Assembly (NCBI GenBank): GCA_021155195.1
Contig: JAJNPV010000042.1
Location: 310,001 to 374,000 of the forward strand
Source of the DNA: Ohtaekwangia sp.
GTDB lineage: Bacteria; Bacteroidota; Bacteroidia; Cytophagales; Cyclobacteriaceae
Direction: 5' to 3'
DNA: 64,000 nucleotides
Under the pieces are notes generated by a model. The model was given only the letters and a program-made list of their open reading frames with translations, did no database searches and was not told the DNA's origin. Shown piece by piece: positions 1-9,263 of this stretch. Both the position numbers and the translations under genes were made by a program. Positions within the stretch are counted from its first letter, which is position 1. Each line of letters begins with the position of its first letter.

Positions 1-1
1 T

Positions 2-121
2 GAAACAGAGGCTGGAATCACTGAATGGCAAGTGTATATGAAAGGCAACATGATGAGGCTCTTGTCTACTGAAGATAAGAAGAAGCTCTACCTGATCTAT
101 TCTAAAGTCAAGGAGGAATAA
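2..121 (+). CDS. C-terminal fragment of an unknown protein
   Basis: An open frame enters from the left edge and ends at TAA 119-121, giving the last 39 residues of a protein that begins outside the window. The tail is charged and lysine-rich, ending YSKVKEE. It has no recognisable motif, so no function is proposed. It lies on the same strand as the DUF892 gene 183 bases downstream, and I see no clear terminator between them. Confidence is only that this is a real gene end; the frame shows no stops up to the window edge. Confidence 0.5.
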   Translation, partial: ETEAGITEWQVYMKGNMMRLLSTEDKKKLYLIYSKVKEE

Positions 122-304
122 CTAGAGTGGATAAGTTTATAATTCAACTCAGGTGACGAAGACTGTTGGGGCATATATTCACCATATCTTGAGTAATTCA
201 AATGAATTTTCTACACTCTTTTGCAATTATTTTGGATTAGGACGGCTTTCCTAAGTGGCATTTAATTTGGCATTTGTTTGCTGATCAACTAAAATAATAA
301 TGCT

Positions 305-847
305 ATGAAATCTGTAACTAGAAAAACAAAAGGAGCAAAAACAAAAATGACTTCTAAAGAATCTTTTGAAAACATTTTCAATGAACTGTTAAAGGATATT
401 TACTGGGCTGAGAAACATCTGGTGAAGACACTTCCAAAAATGGCAAAGGCGGCTTCCAATCCTGAACTGAAGAAGGGATTTGAACAACATTTAGCTGAAA
501 CGAAAGGTCAGGTTGAAAAGGTTGAGGAATGTTTTAAGATTCTGAATAAACGACCCGTAGCCAAAAAATGCGAAGCTATGGAGGGCTTGGTAAAGGAAGG
601 TGAGGAAGTTATTCAAGATCATGAAAGGGGAGACGCAAGAGACGCTGGATTGATTGCAGCTGCCCAGAAAGTTGAACATTATGAAATTTCAGCCTATGGA
701 ACATTAAGAACCATGGCTAAAGTATTGGGTAAATCAAATTGCGCTGCTTTGTTTGAAGAGATTGAAAACCAGGAAGCTGAAACGGATGAGAAGCTCACGG
801 AGTTGGCTAGCAGCATTAATCAGCGTGCAGTGGCGGATGATAAATAG
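305..847 (+). CDS. DUF892 (YciF/YciE-type) ferritin-like protein
   Basis: This 180-residue protein matches the DUF892 ferritin-like family in pattern: a YWAEKHL segment near residue 33, and glutamate/histidine pairs in a four-helix layout (EQHLAET near 60, QDHE near 104, EHYEISAYG near 125, EEIENQEAE near 150). Family members form helical bundles linked to stress responses; their metal chemistry is not well defined. The first 15 residues are lysine-rich and outside the family core, so ATG 347 (MTSKESF) is an alternative start. The neighbouring DUF6496 gene is also a small, basic, stress-style protein. Family call is firm, biochemical role is not. Confidence 0.85.
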   Translation: MKSVTRKTKGAKTKMTSKESFENIFNELLKDIYWAEKHLVKTLPKMAKAASNPELKKGFEQHLAETKGQVEKVEECFKILNKRPVAKKCEAMEGLVKEGEEVIQDHERGDARDAGLIAAAQKVEHYEISAYGTLRTMAKVLGKSNCAALFEEIENQEAETDEKLTELASSINQRAVADDK

Positions 848-925
848 TCGAGGCCTACTAGCATGGAAGTTATAATTCTACATTATTCATCCTTTTATTA
901 CGATGAGTGAAAGTTGAATTATTGA

Positions 926-948
926 ATCTCAAAAAAAAGTTTTGAGAT
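926..948. other. Perfect 9-bp hairpin between DUF892 and DUF6496 genes
   Basis: ATCTCAAAA at 926-934 pairs perfectly with TTTTGAGAT at 940-948 around a five-base loop. It lies 79 bases after the DUF892 stop. No T-run follows on the plus strand, so it is not a standard intrinsic terminator. It could be an mRNA 3'-end stabiliser or an operator for the downstream small gene. Confidence 0.4.
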
Positions 949-1017
949 GGGGTAAATGAAAGTGCTTTTTAACTGGACAATAATAAATAAATTAAAAAAT
1001 TATAAAATAGAACTACT

Positions 1018-1203
1018 ATGGCAAAGTATTCAAAAAATGCTCAAAAAACTGTAGCTAAAGCAGTTAGAAAAATGAAAAAAGGAACTTTAAAATCTGGAAG
1101 TGGCGATACTGTTACTAATCGAAAACAGGCTATTGCCATCGGAATATCGGAGGCCGAAAAAAAAGGATACAAGGTGCCAAAGCAACCTGCTAAAAAGAAG
1201 TAG
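1018..1203 (+). CDS. DUF6496 small basic protein
   Basis: A 61-residue, strongly basic protein (MAKYSKNAQK to KKK) with the segment TNRKQAIAIGISEAEKKGYK, which I recognise as the core of the DUF6496 family. Members are short, lysine-rich and often lie near stress or DNA-associated genes; no function is established. The start is preceded by a very A-rich leader without a Shine-Dalgarno site, normal for this phylum. It ends 9 bases before the convergent kinase gene. The composition would suit nucleic-acid binding, which is inference only. Confidence 0.8.
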   Translation: MAKYSKNAQKTVAKAVRKMKKGTLKSGSGDTVTNRKQAIAIGISEAEKKGYKVPKQPAKKK

Positions 1204-1212
1204 ATCGTGTTG

Positions 1213-4200
1213 CTATTCTATAGGTATATAGATGTCAAATCTTGCCCCTTTATTTATTTCGCCCTGAGCTGTTATAATTCCTTGATGATTTTCAACAATC
1301 TTCTTCACAATGGCTAGACCAATTCCAGTTCCTTGAAATTTATCTTTTTCATGTACTCGTTGAAATACTTCAAATATTCTTTCACTGTATTCATTTTCAA
1401 AACCAATCCCGTTGTCCGTATATTGAATGTGGCAATAAGTCAATTCACTTGAAAGTTTTTTATTATCGAATATTACTCCTGTCTCTCTTTCACATGTGAT
1501 TTTTATATGAGGCGAACGGTCTTTAATCGAGAATTTAAGAGAGTTGCCAACAAGGTTGATGAAAAGCTGCCTGAATTGAAAAGGAACAATTTTAATTTCA
1601 AGCATGGCACTTGTTTCTACCAGTGCATTTTTTTCATGCAATTCTTCCTTTAAATCTTCTTTTACTTCATCAATTATTTTTTCAAGATTTATAGTTTCTA
1701 ATTTCCTTTCCTGTGTGGTAGCTCGTGAGTAAGCGAGCAAATCCTGAATAAGAATTTGCATTCGGTGGGCTGCATTGTTCATACGTTGAAATTTATCTTT
1801 GCCATCATCCGATAAATTTTTTGATTCCCTCTCAACTATTTGTGAGGCAAACGTTTGAATTTTGCGAAGAGGTTCTTGTAAATCATGACTTGAAACATAG
1901 GTGAAGGATTGGAGCTCCTTATTCATTTTTTCAAGCTGATCATTTTGTGCTTTAAGCTGCGCTTCCGATTTTTTTCTTTCTGTAATATCCTGATAAGAAG
2001 AAACGGTATAGGTTTCTGTGCCTATCTTGATTAATTCAAATGATACAAGGGCAGGAAATTTTTCACCGTTTTTCCGGGTATAAAGGATTTCAAAATTCTT
2101 CATTTCCTCAGATTGCTTTAACTTTAAGAGTAGTGCTTCCGTATCTTCCTTAGAAAGGGCTTGTATTTCAGCAAGCGTCCTATTTTCGTGTAGAAGCTCG
2201 AAAATCTTATTGACTACTCTTTTATGTTCTTCAGCATCAATCAAGTTGAGTTCTTCAGACGTGTTTCCAATCACTTCTCCGCTTGTGTAACCAAACACAT
2301 TGTAAAAAAGTATATTGGCATATTTTATCTTATTAGTTTTAATTTCAGAAAGCGACATAGGAACAGGATTGTTATCAAAAATTTTGTAAAAACGTTCTTC
2401 ACTAATCTTCAGTCGTTCCTCATAGTTTTTTTGATCTGTTACATCTTGCGCTGTTCCCGACATTTTAATTACTTTCCCAGCTTTGTCAATAAAGACTTTT
2501 CCCGTTGAGCTTATAATTCGTTCTTTCCCATCTCCATTAATAATTCTGTGAAAGAATCGGAAAGGCTGATGGTCTTTGAGTGCTTGCTGCACAATTTCAT
2601 TTGCGTACGTTCTGTCGTCAGGATGAATGTATTTTAAATAAGTTTCATAGTCCGCCTCTAATTCTTGGGGAGTAAGACCATATATTCTGTAAAGTTCATC
2701 TGACCACTCAATTTTATTTGACGATACATCCCACTCCCAGCTTCCAATATGCGCCAACTGCTGGGCTTCCATAAGTTGATTGGTTTTATTTTGTATCGTC
2801 TCCTCTGCCTTTTTACGAATAGTGATGTCGCGAACAAATCCAATAAAAATATAGCGGTCATTTACTTTGGATGCTGATATTTTCAGTTCAACAGGAAATT
2901 CATTGCCCTCTTTCCTTATTGCTGACAACTCTATTGGTTTATTTATTGCGGGTCCTTCTCCAGTTCTTAAAAAATGTTTTATACCTTTTTTATGACCGCT
3001 GCGGTACCGTTCAGGAATTATTGTTTCCGTTAATGTTTTGCCAATGACGTCACTTTCTTTCCACCCAAAAATGGTCTCAGCTTCCGGATTCCAGCTTCTG
3101 ATAATACCATCTTCGTCAATAGAGATTACAGCATCCGGTGCATGTTGAAGGATGGTTTGCATCTGTTCATTGCTTCTTTTCAGATTTTCCCCCAAAGATT
3201 CCGAGAGTTCAATTTGATCGTGAATTTCAGTTTTAGAACCGATCCACATTTTTGGTCGGCCCAGTTCGTCCTTTACAGCCGTTGCGCGAATGAGGTGCCA
3301 TAAGTATTTTCCATCATAACGAAGAATGCGGTTTTCTTTTTCAAAATCATCGCCAGTATTTATGGAATGCTCCCATAACTGCATTGTTTTTGGCCAATCG
3401 TCAGGATGAATAATTTTTTTCCAGCCCCAATCTTTTAGTTCATCAAATGTCAGCCCGGTATAATCGATCATTACCTGGTTAAAGTAATTCCTGTTTCCGT
3501 TGGCATCTGCAGTCCAGACTTTTTGTGGCATCCTTTCAGCCATTTGACGAAATTGATCTTCTGCTTCTTTTTGTTTACTAATGTCAGTATTTGTACCGAT
3601 CCATCGGATTATTTTACCGTCTTCATTTGTTACAGGATAGCCCCGGGTGAGAAACCACTTGTAAACTCCATCATGCCTGCGAAGGGGAAAAGTGAGTTCA
3701 AATGTTTCGTTTACATGCCATATTTTTTTTGATATTTCAAGTACTCGTTCAACATGGTCTGGGTGATGTACTTTTTGCCAACCCCATCCCTGCATTTCTT
3801 CAAGGGTATGCCCGGTGTATTCTAACCATCTTTTATTATACCAGTATATCCATCCCTCGCCATCCGCTAGCCAGGCAAGGTTTTCCATATTATCAGCCAG
3901 GGTACTGAACTGTTCCTCACTCTTTTTCAATTCCTCTTCATGATTTTTCTCTTCCGTAATATCACGTATCGTGCCTATTAATTTTAGTGGTTTATTTTCT
4001 TCATCATAAAAGAGTTTTCCTCTCCCTTCCATCCAGTGAATGGATTTATCATTCCATATCAGTCTTGCCTGATAATGAAGGTAACCTGTTTCAAATACTT
4101 CTTTAAATGCTTTTTCCCGAATAAGATGATCATCAGGATGCAGATGCTTAAGAAGTTGCGAATGATTTAACTTAATATCCTCTTTATAGCCGCCTATAAT

Positions 4201-6369
4201 CTCAAGGTATCTTTTCGAGTAGATAGGTTCCTTGGTTTTTAGGTTCAATTCCCAGGTACCTAATTGACTTGCTTCTACTACTATATTAAGTCTTTCCTCA
4301 CTTGCTTCAATTTTCTTATTCGCAATTACAGAAGAGGTAACATCATAAGCAATAACTGTAACCCCCGAAATGGTATTGTCAGCTTCGTAATATGGCTGGT
4401 AAACGTAATTTAAATACACATCCTCTAGCCGGCCATTCCGGGTTAGTTGAACCAATATTTCATTTGCTGAAAATGGGATGCCTGTGGAGTAGACATTATC
4501 AAGCAAGGCGGGGAATGCTTGATTTTTAAATTCGGGCAAAACTTCTAAAAGTGGTTTTCCTTCAATGTTAGCACCTTTACCTAACACTTCTTTCATACTG
4601 TTATTGGCAAGTTGCACCATCATGTCTTTTCCTTTTAAAATAAGAAAAGCAAAAGGCGATTGCATTAGCATTAGGTTATACCTCTTCTCACTCTCCTCTA
4701 CTTTTTTCCTTATTGATACTTGAGGGGTTACGTCAATTCCAACAGTCATAATCCCATTTATGTTTCCCGTTTCATCATAGAGTGGCTCATAAGAAAAGTT
4801 GATATAGATCGTTTCCAGAATGTTCTTTCTCAATAGCTGCACGGGGAGCTCTGCAGTTACAAAACGGTTACCAGTATTCATTACCTCGTCAAGCAATTCT
4901 TTGATTCCTTGTGTTAACAGTTCGGGCATTGAAACAAACACCGGCTTGCCTAATACTTGTTGTTCAGTTCTACCCCAAAGTTCCAATGCATGCTTGTTGA
5001 CAATTTCAACTTTGTAATCTAACCCCCTCAAAATGGCAATTGCTACTGGGGCTTGCAGGATCATAAGTTTTAAATTGCTTTCACTTTGGGCAACTTTTTG
5101 TCGGGCAACAACTTGAGAAGTGTTGTCAACAACCCAAACAGCAATTTTTGTTACTTCTCCTTGCTCGTCTTTTAGCGGAGCATATACAAATGTTACGTAA
5201 ATTGTTTCCTCCTTGCCATGACGGATAAGCATGATACCGACCTCATTGGCATAATAGGGGATACCACTTTGAACAACAGTGTTAAGAGCATCCTCATAAT
5301 ATGGTTTTGCTTCCAAAAAAGTATCCCAGTAAGGCCTTCCAACAATGTCTTTATATGGTTTGCCTGCTATTTCTACAAAACGTTCATTTACTATTTCACT
5401 AACTAACGTATGGGCATCCATTACACAAATACCAATTGGAGCCTCTAATACCATGTTGCGAATTATTTGCTCACTTTGAATGGTTTTTCGCTGGGCAACC
5501 ATTTGCTCCGTAACATCTTCCAATGTTCCGTTTAAACGGAAGGCAATCTTTTGCTCATTAAACCAAGCCCTACCTTTTGCATGAACAATCGTTTCTCTTT
5601 TGGTAATGGGATTTATAATAGTATAGATCACATCCAGTTTACCATCTGACTTAAATTCAAGTGTTGCTTTTATGGCATCGGATACTTTTTCTTGATCATT
5701 TTCAGAAATAGTATTGATTGCATCGGTGAGTTCAATCTGTTCATTGGATGGTAGGCCAAACCATTCTTTCAATCTATCATTGGCCGAAAATTTATTAGTA
5801 ACGGGGTTATAATCGAATGTTCCTAATTGGGCTGCATCAATCGTAAATTCCAATTGATTTTTACTTTCCTTTAACTCATCTTCTGCCTTTTTTTTGTTGG
5901 TTGTTTCTATTACAGTAACTAATACGCCCCCCACTTCTCCGTTGTCCATCCTTATAGGACTGTAAGCAAAGTCGAAATAACATGTTTCAATAAATCCATT
6001 TCTATTAAGGGGTAACATAAAATCGGGAAATCCAACAGGTATCCCATTCATTACACCGTCAAACATAGATTCTATGATGTGCCAAATTTCAACGAAAGTT
6101 TCACGGGTGCTTAAGCCCAAAGCTTGCGGATGTTTTGTTGAACCAAGGATGGGTCGGTATCCATCGTTATAAATCTGAGTATATTCCTTTCCCCAGGCGA
6201 TATACATGCCAAATGGATTATCCAGCATTACAGATACCATTGTGCGCAAACTCTGAGGCCAGTCTTTGGGGTGGCCCAATGGAGTCTTACTCCAGTCTTT
6301 TGCTCTGATAAGCTCACCCATTTCACCTCCACCTTTCAGGAAATAATGATCATTATGTATAGTGCTCAC
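1213..6369 (-). CDS. Giant soluble sensor histidine kinase with about 11 PAS domains
   Basis: This 1718-residue protein has no membrane segment, so it should be cytosolic. I count about eleven consecutive PAS/PAC units of 115-130 residues, starting near 20, 170, 305, 430, 565, 700, 830, 955, 1090, 1215 and 1345; several end in the GT..DIT(E/D) pattern of PAC motifs. They are followed by HisKA, with the phospho-acceptor in SSHDLQEPLRK (H1495), and HATPase_c, with N box near 1605-1610, DNGIGF near 1652 and GTGIGL near 1680. There is no receiver domain. The upstream gene, 11 bases away on the same strand, is a stand-alone receiver and the obvious partner. Ligands of the PAS units cannot be read from sequence. 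Confidence 0.93.
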   Translation of the reverse strand: MSTIHNDHYFLKGGGEMGELIRAKDWSKTPLGHPKDWPQSLRTMVSVMLDNPFGMYIAWGKEYTQIYNDGYRPILGSTKHPQALGLSTRETFVEIWHIIESMFDGVMNGIPVGFPDFMLPLNRNGFIETCYFDFAYSPIRMDNGEVGGVLVTVIETTNKKKAEDELKESKNQLEFTIDAAQLGTFDYNPVTNKFSANDRLKEWFGLPSNEQIELTDAINTISENDQEKVSDAIKATLEFKSDGKLDVIYTIINPITKRETIVHAKGRAWFNEQKIAFRLNGTLEDVTEQMVAQRKTIQSEQIIRNMVLEAPIGICVMDAHTLVSEIVNERFVEIAGKPYKDIVGRPYWDTFLEAKPYYEDALNTVVQSGIPYYANEVGIMLIRHGKEETIYVTFVYAPLKDEQGEVTKIAVWVVDNTSQVVARQKVAQSESNLKLMILQAPVAIAILRGLDYKVEIVNKHALELWGRTEQQVLGKPVFVSMPELLTQGIKELLDEVMNTGNRFVTAELPVQLLRKNILETIYINFSYEPLYDETGNINGIMTVGIDVTPQVSIRKKVEESEKRYNLMLMQSPFAFLILKGKDMMVQLANNSMKEVLGKGANIEGKPLLEVLPEFKNQAFPALLDNVYSTGIPFSANEILVQLTRNGRLEDVYLNYVYQPYYEADNTISGVTVIAYDVTSSVIANKKIEASEERLNIVVEASQLGTWELNLKTKEPIYSKRYLEIIGGYKEDIKLNHSQLLKHLHPDDHLIREKAFKEVFETGYLHYQARLIWNDKSIHWMEGRGKLFYDEENKPLKLIGTIRDITEEKNHEEELKKSEEQFSTLADNMENLAWLADGEGWIYWYNKRWLEYTGHTLEEMQGWGWQKVHHPDHVERVLEISKKIWHVNETFELTFPLRRHDGVYKWFLTRGYPVTNEDGKIIRWIGTNTDISKQKEAEDQFRQMAERMPQKVWTADANGNRNYFNQVMIDYTGLTFDELKDWGWKKIIHPDDWPKTMQLWEHSINTGDDFEKENRILRYDGKYLWHLIRATAVKDELGRPKMWIGSKTEIHDQIELSESLGENLKRSNEQMQTILQHAPDAVISIDEDGIIRSWNPEAETIFGWKESDVIGKTLTETIIPERYRSGHKKGIKHFLRTGEGPAINKPIELSAIRKEGNEFPVELKISASKVNDRYIFIGFVRDITIRKKAEETIQNKTNQLMEAQQLAHIGSWEWDVSSNKIEWSDELYRIYGLTPQELEADYETYLKYIHPDDRTYANEIVQQALKDHQPFRFFHRIINGDGKERIISSTGKVFIDKAGKVIKMSGTAQDVTDQKNYEERLKISEERFYKIFDNNPVPMSLSEIKTNKIKYANILFYNVFGYTSGEVIGNTSEELNLIDAEEHKRVVNKIFELLHENRTLAEIQALSKEDTEALLLKLKQSEEMKNFEILYTRKNGEKFPALVSFELIKIGTETYTVSSYQDITERKKSEAQLKAQNDQLEKMNKELQSFTYVSSHDLQEPLRKIQTFASQIVERESKNLSDDGKDKFQRMNNAAHRMQILIQDLLAYSRATTQERKLETINLEKIIDEVKEDLKEELHEKNALVETSAMLEIKIVPFQFRQLFINLVGNSLKFSIKDRSPHIKITCERETGVIFDNKKLSSELTYCHIQYTDNGIGFENEYSERIFEVFQRVHEKDKFQGTGIGLAIVKKIVENHQGIITAQGEINKGARFDIYIPIE

Positions 6370-6380
6370 AAATCCGTTGG

Positions 6381-6824
6381 TTAAGGTTGAATGATAAATT
6401 TATTTCTAGTGGGTCGTACTAATTTTTGTGCAATAAGACTAATAGCCTCCTCAATAACTTTTTTTAAGGTGGAGAACTCGCCAGGTTTACGGATGTAATA
6501 ATTCGCTCCTTTATCGTAAAGTTTGTCCACAACTGCCATATCAAGTGAGGTAGAAAATATGATGATGGGAAGTGCCTGCAATCCGTGTTTTAATTTAATT
6601 TCCGAAAGGCACTCGAAGCCCGATTTTCGAGGCATGTTTAAGTCTAGAAAAAGCGCATCGGGCAGATTATTTAATCGGGTAGTTAAAAAATTCATCAGCT
6701 CAACTCCATCATTTACGAGTGAAAGAGTTGTAGTAAAGGGCAACTCTTCAAGTACTTCTTTAAAAAAGATATAGTCATCTGTATCATCATCCGCTAACAA
6801 AAGATTGTGCCTGATATTTTCCAT
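6381..6824 (-). CDS. Single-domain response regulator (Rcp1-like)
   Basis: A 147-residue receiver with no output domain. The acidic pocket is ADDDTDD (11-17), the phospho-acceptor is D61 in LFLDLNMPRKSG, the switch serine is in IIFSTS, and the conserved lysine is K113 in IRKPG. The length and sequence style are those of Rcp1-type receivers that partner phytochrome or multi-PAS kinases. It is the first gene of a two-gene operon with the giant PAS kinase. With no DNA-binding domain, it probably acts by protein contact or by dephosphorylating the kinase. A CTCTAA-AG-TTAGAG palindrome lies just before the start codon (6826-6839). Confidence 0.92.
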   Translation of the reverse strand: MENIRHNLLLADDDTDDYIFFKEVLEELPFTTTLSLVNDGVELMNFLTTRLNNLPDALFLDLNMPRKSGFECLSEIKLKHGLQALPIIIFSTSLDMAVVDKLYDKGANYYIRKPGEFSTLKKVIEEAISLIAQKLVRPTRNKFIIQP

Positions 6825-7104
6825 ACTCTAAAGTTAGAGCATAAATGCTGTATTAAATTAAGTGTGGAATGAAAACTTGTCAGAAAGTCATTAATGGATC
6901 TTGTTGGAATTAGTTGCGCAGTCTTATTTGTTTTATTTACCGTGGAAATTATTCTACACTTGCATACACTGCACTCATGGTTTCTTGGGTTTAATTGACT
7001 AATAACAAAAGAGGTAGGTTGTCGTATCTGATTCTGTTCTGACTGGCATTATTTTTTATCATGCTCAAGGGTCAGTATCAACTCGCGTAGCGTCTGTAAA
7101 GCTT

Positions 7105-7551
7105 ATGATTGAAAGTCAACTTTTTATTTTATTGGATGTAATCATTACTTCGGTTCTCACAGCATTAATAGGTTTTGAAAGGGAAAGCGAAGACAAGCCA
7201 GCAGGCATAAGGACTAATATTATTATTGGAGGGGTTTCGTGCCTCTTAATTTCATTAACTAATCCTTTGTTGCAATTCTTGGATGCTCATAACAATATGA
7301 ACTTGATAAATGCCGATCCAATTCGAGTTTTAAATGCTTTAATACTAGGCGTTAGTTTTGTGGGTGCAGGTACAATACTGAAGTTGACTGATCAGAAGAA
7401 AGTTGTAGGACTTACAACGGCTGCATCCTTACTTTATTCAGCCACAATCGGTATTTCAATTGCATTAAAACAATATGTTCTTGGCATTGGGATCACGCTC
7501 CTGGTAGTGCTTATCAATCATATTTTGCCGAAATTTTTCACTAAAAAATAG
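7105..7551 (+). CDS. MgtC/SapB family membrane protein
   Basis: A 148-residue protein with about five hydrophobic segments. It carries the family signatures GFERESEDKPAGIRTN (near 22-38) and LGVSFVGAGTIL (near 90-101). It holds only the membrane domain; the C-terminal ACT-like domain of Salmonella MgtC is absent, as in SapB-type members. MgtC proteins help cells cope with low magnesium and modulate the F-type ATPase in some pathogens; which applies here is unknown. It is preceded by 280 bases with no other gene and appears to be monocistronic. Confidence 0.88.
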   Translation: MIESQLFILLDVIITSVLTALIGFERESEDKPAGIRTNIIIGGVSCLLISLTNPLLQFLDAHNNMNLINADPIRVLNALILGVSFVGAGTILKLTDQKKVVGLTTAASLLYSATIGISIALKQYVLGIGITLLVVLINHILPKFFTKK

Positions 7552-7809
7552 CTGAGTATGGTTTGCATGGGTTGTAGTTCTATTTCCATTTCCTCTTTAC
7601 ACCTAAAACGGTCATACGCCAATAGCAAAGATCCAATCCCATCGGAACCGAAAATAATTTTCTTAAATTGAGTCTTATTGCATGTTTTAGATAATTGCAG
7701 TGGAGTAAAAAAGCAATTGAAGAGAAAAATCAACGCGCTACAATTATTTGGATTTTTGGATCATCCTGGCAAAGGCAATAATATAAAGTTAGAATTGCAT
7801 TTTTTAAGC

Positions 7810-8397
7810 ATGAAGGAACAATTGCTCAACTATGTAAAAAGATTCGTCCAACCCACCCCGGAAGAGGCAGAGTACTTTTTGTCCCTTTTCAAACCCAGAA
7901 AATATCTCAAAAAACAATTTGTAGTACAAGCCGGAGATATCTGCCTGGTTGAGTCATTTGTTGTCAGTGGTTGTCTTCGTTCATACTTTGTTGATGTCAA
8001 TGGAGAAATTCATATCGTGCAATTTGCCGTTGAGAATTGGTGGATTTCAGATATGGAGAGCCTGATCAAAAATGTTCCATCCCAACTGAATATTGATGCA
8101 CTTGTTGACAGTGAGGTACTTCAAATTGAAAAAACAGATTTTGAAAATCTTCTTGTAAAGTTTCCAAAGTTTGAGAAGATGTTCAGGTTAATGCTTTCCA
8201 ATGCGTTTATTTCTCATCAAAGAAGAATTATTGATAACCTGTCCGTTCCTGCCAAAGAGCGTTATCTGAATTTTATTAAAAACCACCGTGATGTTGAACA
8301 ATTGGTACCGCAACATCACATTGCTTCATACCTCGGCATGACTCCCGAATTTCTTAGTCAGATAAGAAAAAAGCTTACCTCAGAGAAATTTTCTTAA
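7810..8397 (+). CDS. Crp/Fnr-like transcriptional regulator (atypical HTH)
   Basis: From ATG 7810 this is 195 residues. An open frame continues upstream to ATG 7678, but those 44 residues (KKQLKRKINALQ) do not resemble the family, so the shorter form is chosen. It has a cyclic-nucleotide-binding-like beta roll (about 15-120) and a short C-terminal HTH, QHHIASYLGMTPEFLSQIRK. The recognition helix lacks the R-E...R pattern of Crp, as is common in Bacteroidota paralogues. There are no FNR-type cysteine clusters. It precedes the outer-membrane-like gene and the cytochrome/DoxX group, which it may control. Confidence 0.85.
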   Translation: MKEQLLNYVKRFVQPTPEEAEYFLSLFKPRKYLKKQFVVQAGDICLVESFVVSGCLRSYFVDVNGEIHIVQFAVENWWISDMESLIKNVPSQLNIDALVDSEVLQIEKTDFENLLVKFPKFEKMFRLMLSNAFISHQRRIIDNLSVPAKERYLNFIKNHRDVEQLVPQHHIASYLGMTPEFLSQIRKKLTSEKFS

Positions 8398-8401
8398 AGT
8401 A

Positions 8402-8437
8402 GTTTAAGATTCTTTCTTAAGATACTTAAACGTTTTT
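8402..8437 (+). terminator. Weak intrinsic terminator after the Crp-like gene
   Basis: GTTTAAG (8402-8408) pairs with CTTAAAC (8425-8431), followed by GTTTTT. The stem starts 4 bases after the regulator's stop codon. It is AT-rich, so termination may be partial, or the site may act as an operator for the next gene. Confidence 0.4.
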
Positions 8438-8479
8438 CCCCAGACTGCCAGTCTAATTTTGAGCATCAAACACGGGGAA

Positions 8480-9154
8480 ATGAAATGTAATAAATCAAAC
8501 ACTCATGGGATCAGGTTTGCACTTGTCTTGATGCTAGTCGCTTACATGATGGGTGTGAAAGCACAAAGCATTTCCGTTCCTCCAACTCCGGTGGAAATGA
8601 TGCAAGGGCATAAAAAGTTTTACTCACTCTTGGTCGTTAACCGACCCCTTGAGTTAGAATCATCATGGGATTTCTTTAATGTCACAACTTTTTCGGCAAA
8701 TAATCACAACGAGGTCTCACGCAATGAGTTTTTTTCAACTTCTTTAATTTCATACCCTGTATATCATAATGTCAGGGTCGCTTCAGGTGTTAATCTTAAC
8801 TCCGTTGTCGGCCTGAACTACTTTTCGGGATTTCAATATTCCAGGATGAACGGCCATTGGCTAATCGTTCTTGTACCCGGTATTTATTTTAAAGACAAAA
8901 GCAGCTTCGAGGCATTGGCACTGATGGAGTTTACCCCACCCATTTCTAAACGACTAAAGCTATACACCCGAATCCATGCCCTGTACAATGCCGGCCTTGC
9001 CGACTGGCACCATAATCGAAGTTATAACTATCTACGTCTCGGGCTAACTGTGGGGTCTATTTCCTTTGGAGTAGGTCTTAATGCAGATTGGTACGGACCG
9101 TTCAGATTACTGGAAAAAAACTATGGAATATTTATCCGAACAGAACTTCCATAA
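8480..9154 (+). CDS. Putative outer-membrane protein, unknown family
   Basis: About 224 residues from ATG 8480; a TTG at 8459 would add seven residues. A signal peptide is visible (FALVLMLVAYMMGVKAQ), ending in a typical A-Q cleavage site. The remainder alternates aromatic and polar residues in beta-strand fashion (HWLIVLVPGIYF, YLRLGLTVGSISFGVG) and ends near a C-terminal strand, which fits a small beta barrel. I do not recognise the family. It lies between a Crp-like regulator and a periplasmic lipoprotein cytochrome and is closed by its own terminator, so its link to the cytochrome genes is only positional. Confidence 0.7.
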   Translation: MKCNKSNTHGIRFALVLMLVAYMMGVKAQSISVPPTPVEMMQGHKKFYSLLVVNRPLELESSWDFFNVTTFSANNHNEVSRNEFFSTSLISYPVYHNVRVASGVNLNSVVGLNYFSGFQYSRMNGHWLIVLVPGIYFKDKSSFEALALMEFTPPISKRLKLYTRIHALYNAGLADWHHNRSYNYLRLGLTVGSISFGVGLNADWYGPFRLLEKNYGIFIRTELP

Positions 9155-9172
9155 AAGACAAAAAAATGTAAA

Positions 9173-9206
9173 TGAAGGTGCATGAATTCCACCTTCACTG
9201 ATTTTT
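9173..9206 (+). terminator. Intrinsic terminator after the outer-membrane-like gene
   Basis: TGAAGGTG (9173-9180) pairs perfectly with CACCTTCA (9190-9197) around a nine-base loop, followed by CTGATTTTT. It begins 19 bases after the stop codon at 9154. Confidence 0.65.
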
Positions 9207-9241
9207 AAACTATATGTGCCAAACTAAAGTGTTGTCGACAC

Positions 9242-9257
9242 TATAAATATTGACAGA
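9242..9257 (+). promoter_or_regulatory. Leader motif, copy 1 (before cytochrome c gene)
   Basis: TATAAATATTGACAGA ends 6 bases before the cytochrome c ATG. A copy differing at one base lies 7 bases before the next gene's ATG (9922-9937). Immediately upstream is the small palindrome AGTGT-TGTCG-ACACT (9228-9242). The shared position suggests a common operator or translation-control element; this is inference. Confidence 0.45.
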
Positions 9258-9263
9258 ATAACA

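Noticed and set aside
2224..2508. Plus-strand open frame inside the PAS kinase gene
   Set aside because: Antisense shadow; low-complexity hydrophobic translation with no family signal.
6825..7104. Riboswitch or small RNA in the 280-base gap before mgtC-like gene
   Set aside because: I looked for paired helices or a magnesium-sensor-like leader and saw no convincing structure or terminator.
7678..7809. Longer start for the Crp-like regulator
   Set aside because: The 44 extra residues have no family match; ATG 7810 gives a normal-length regulator.
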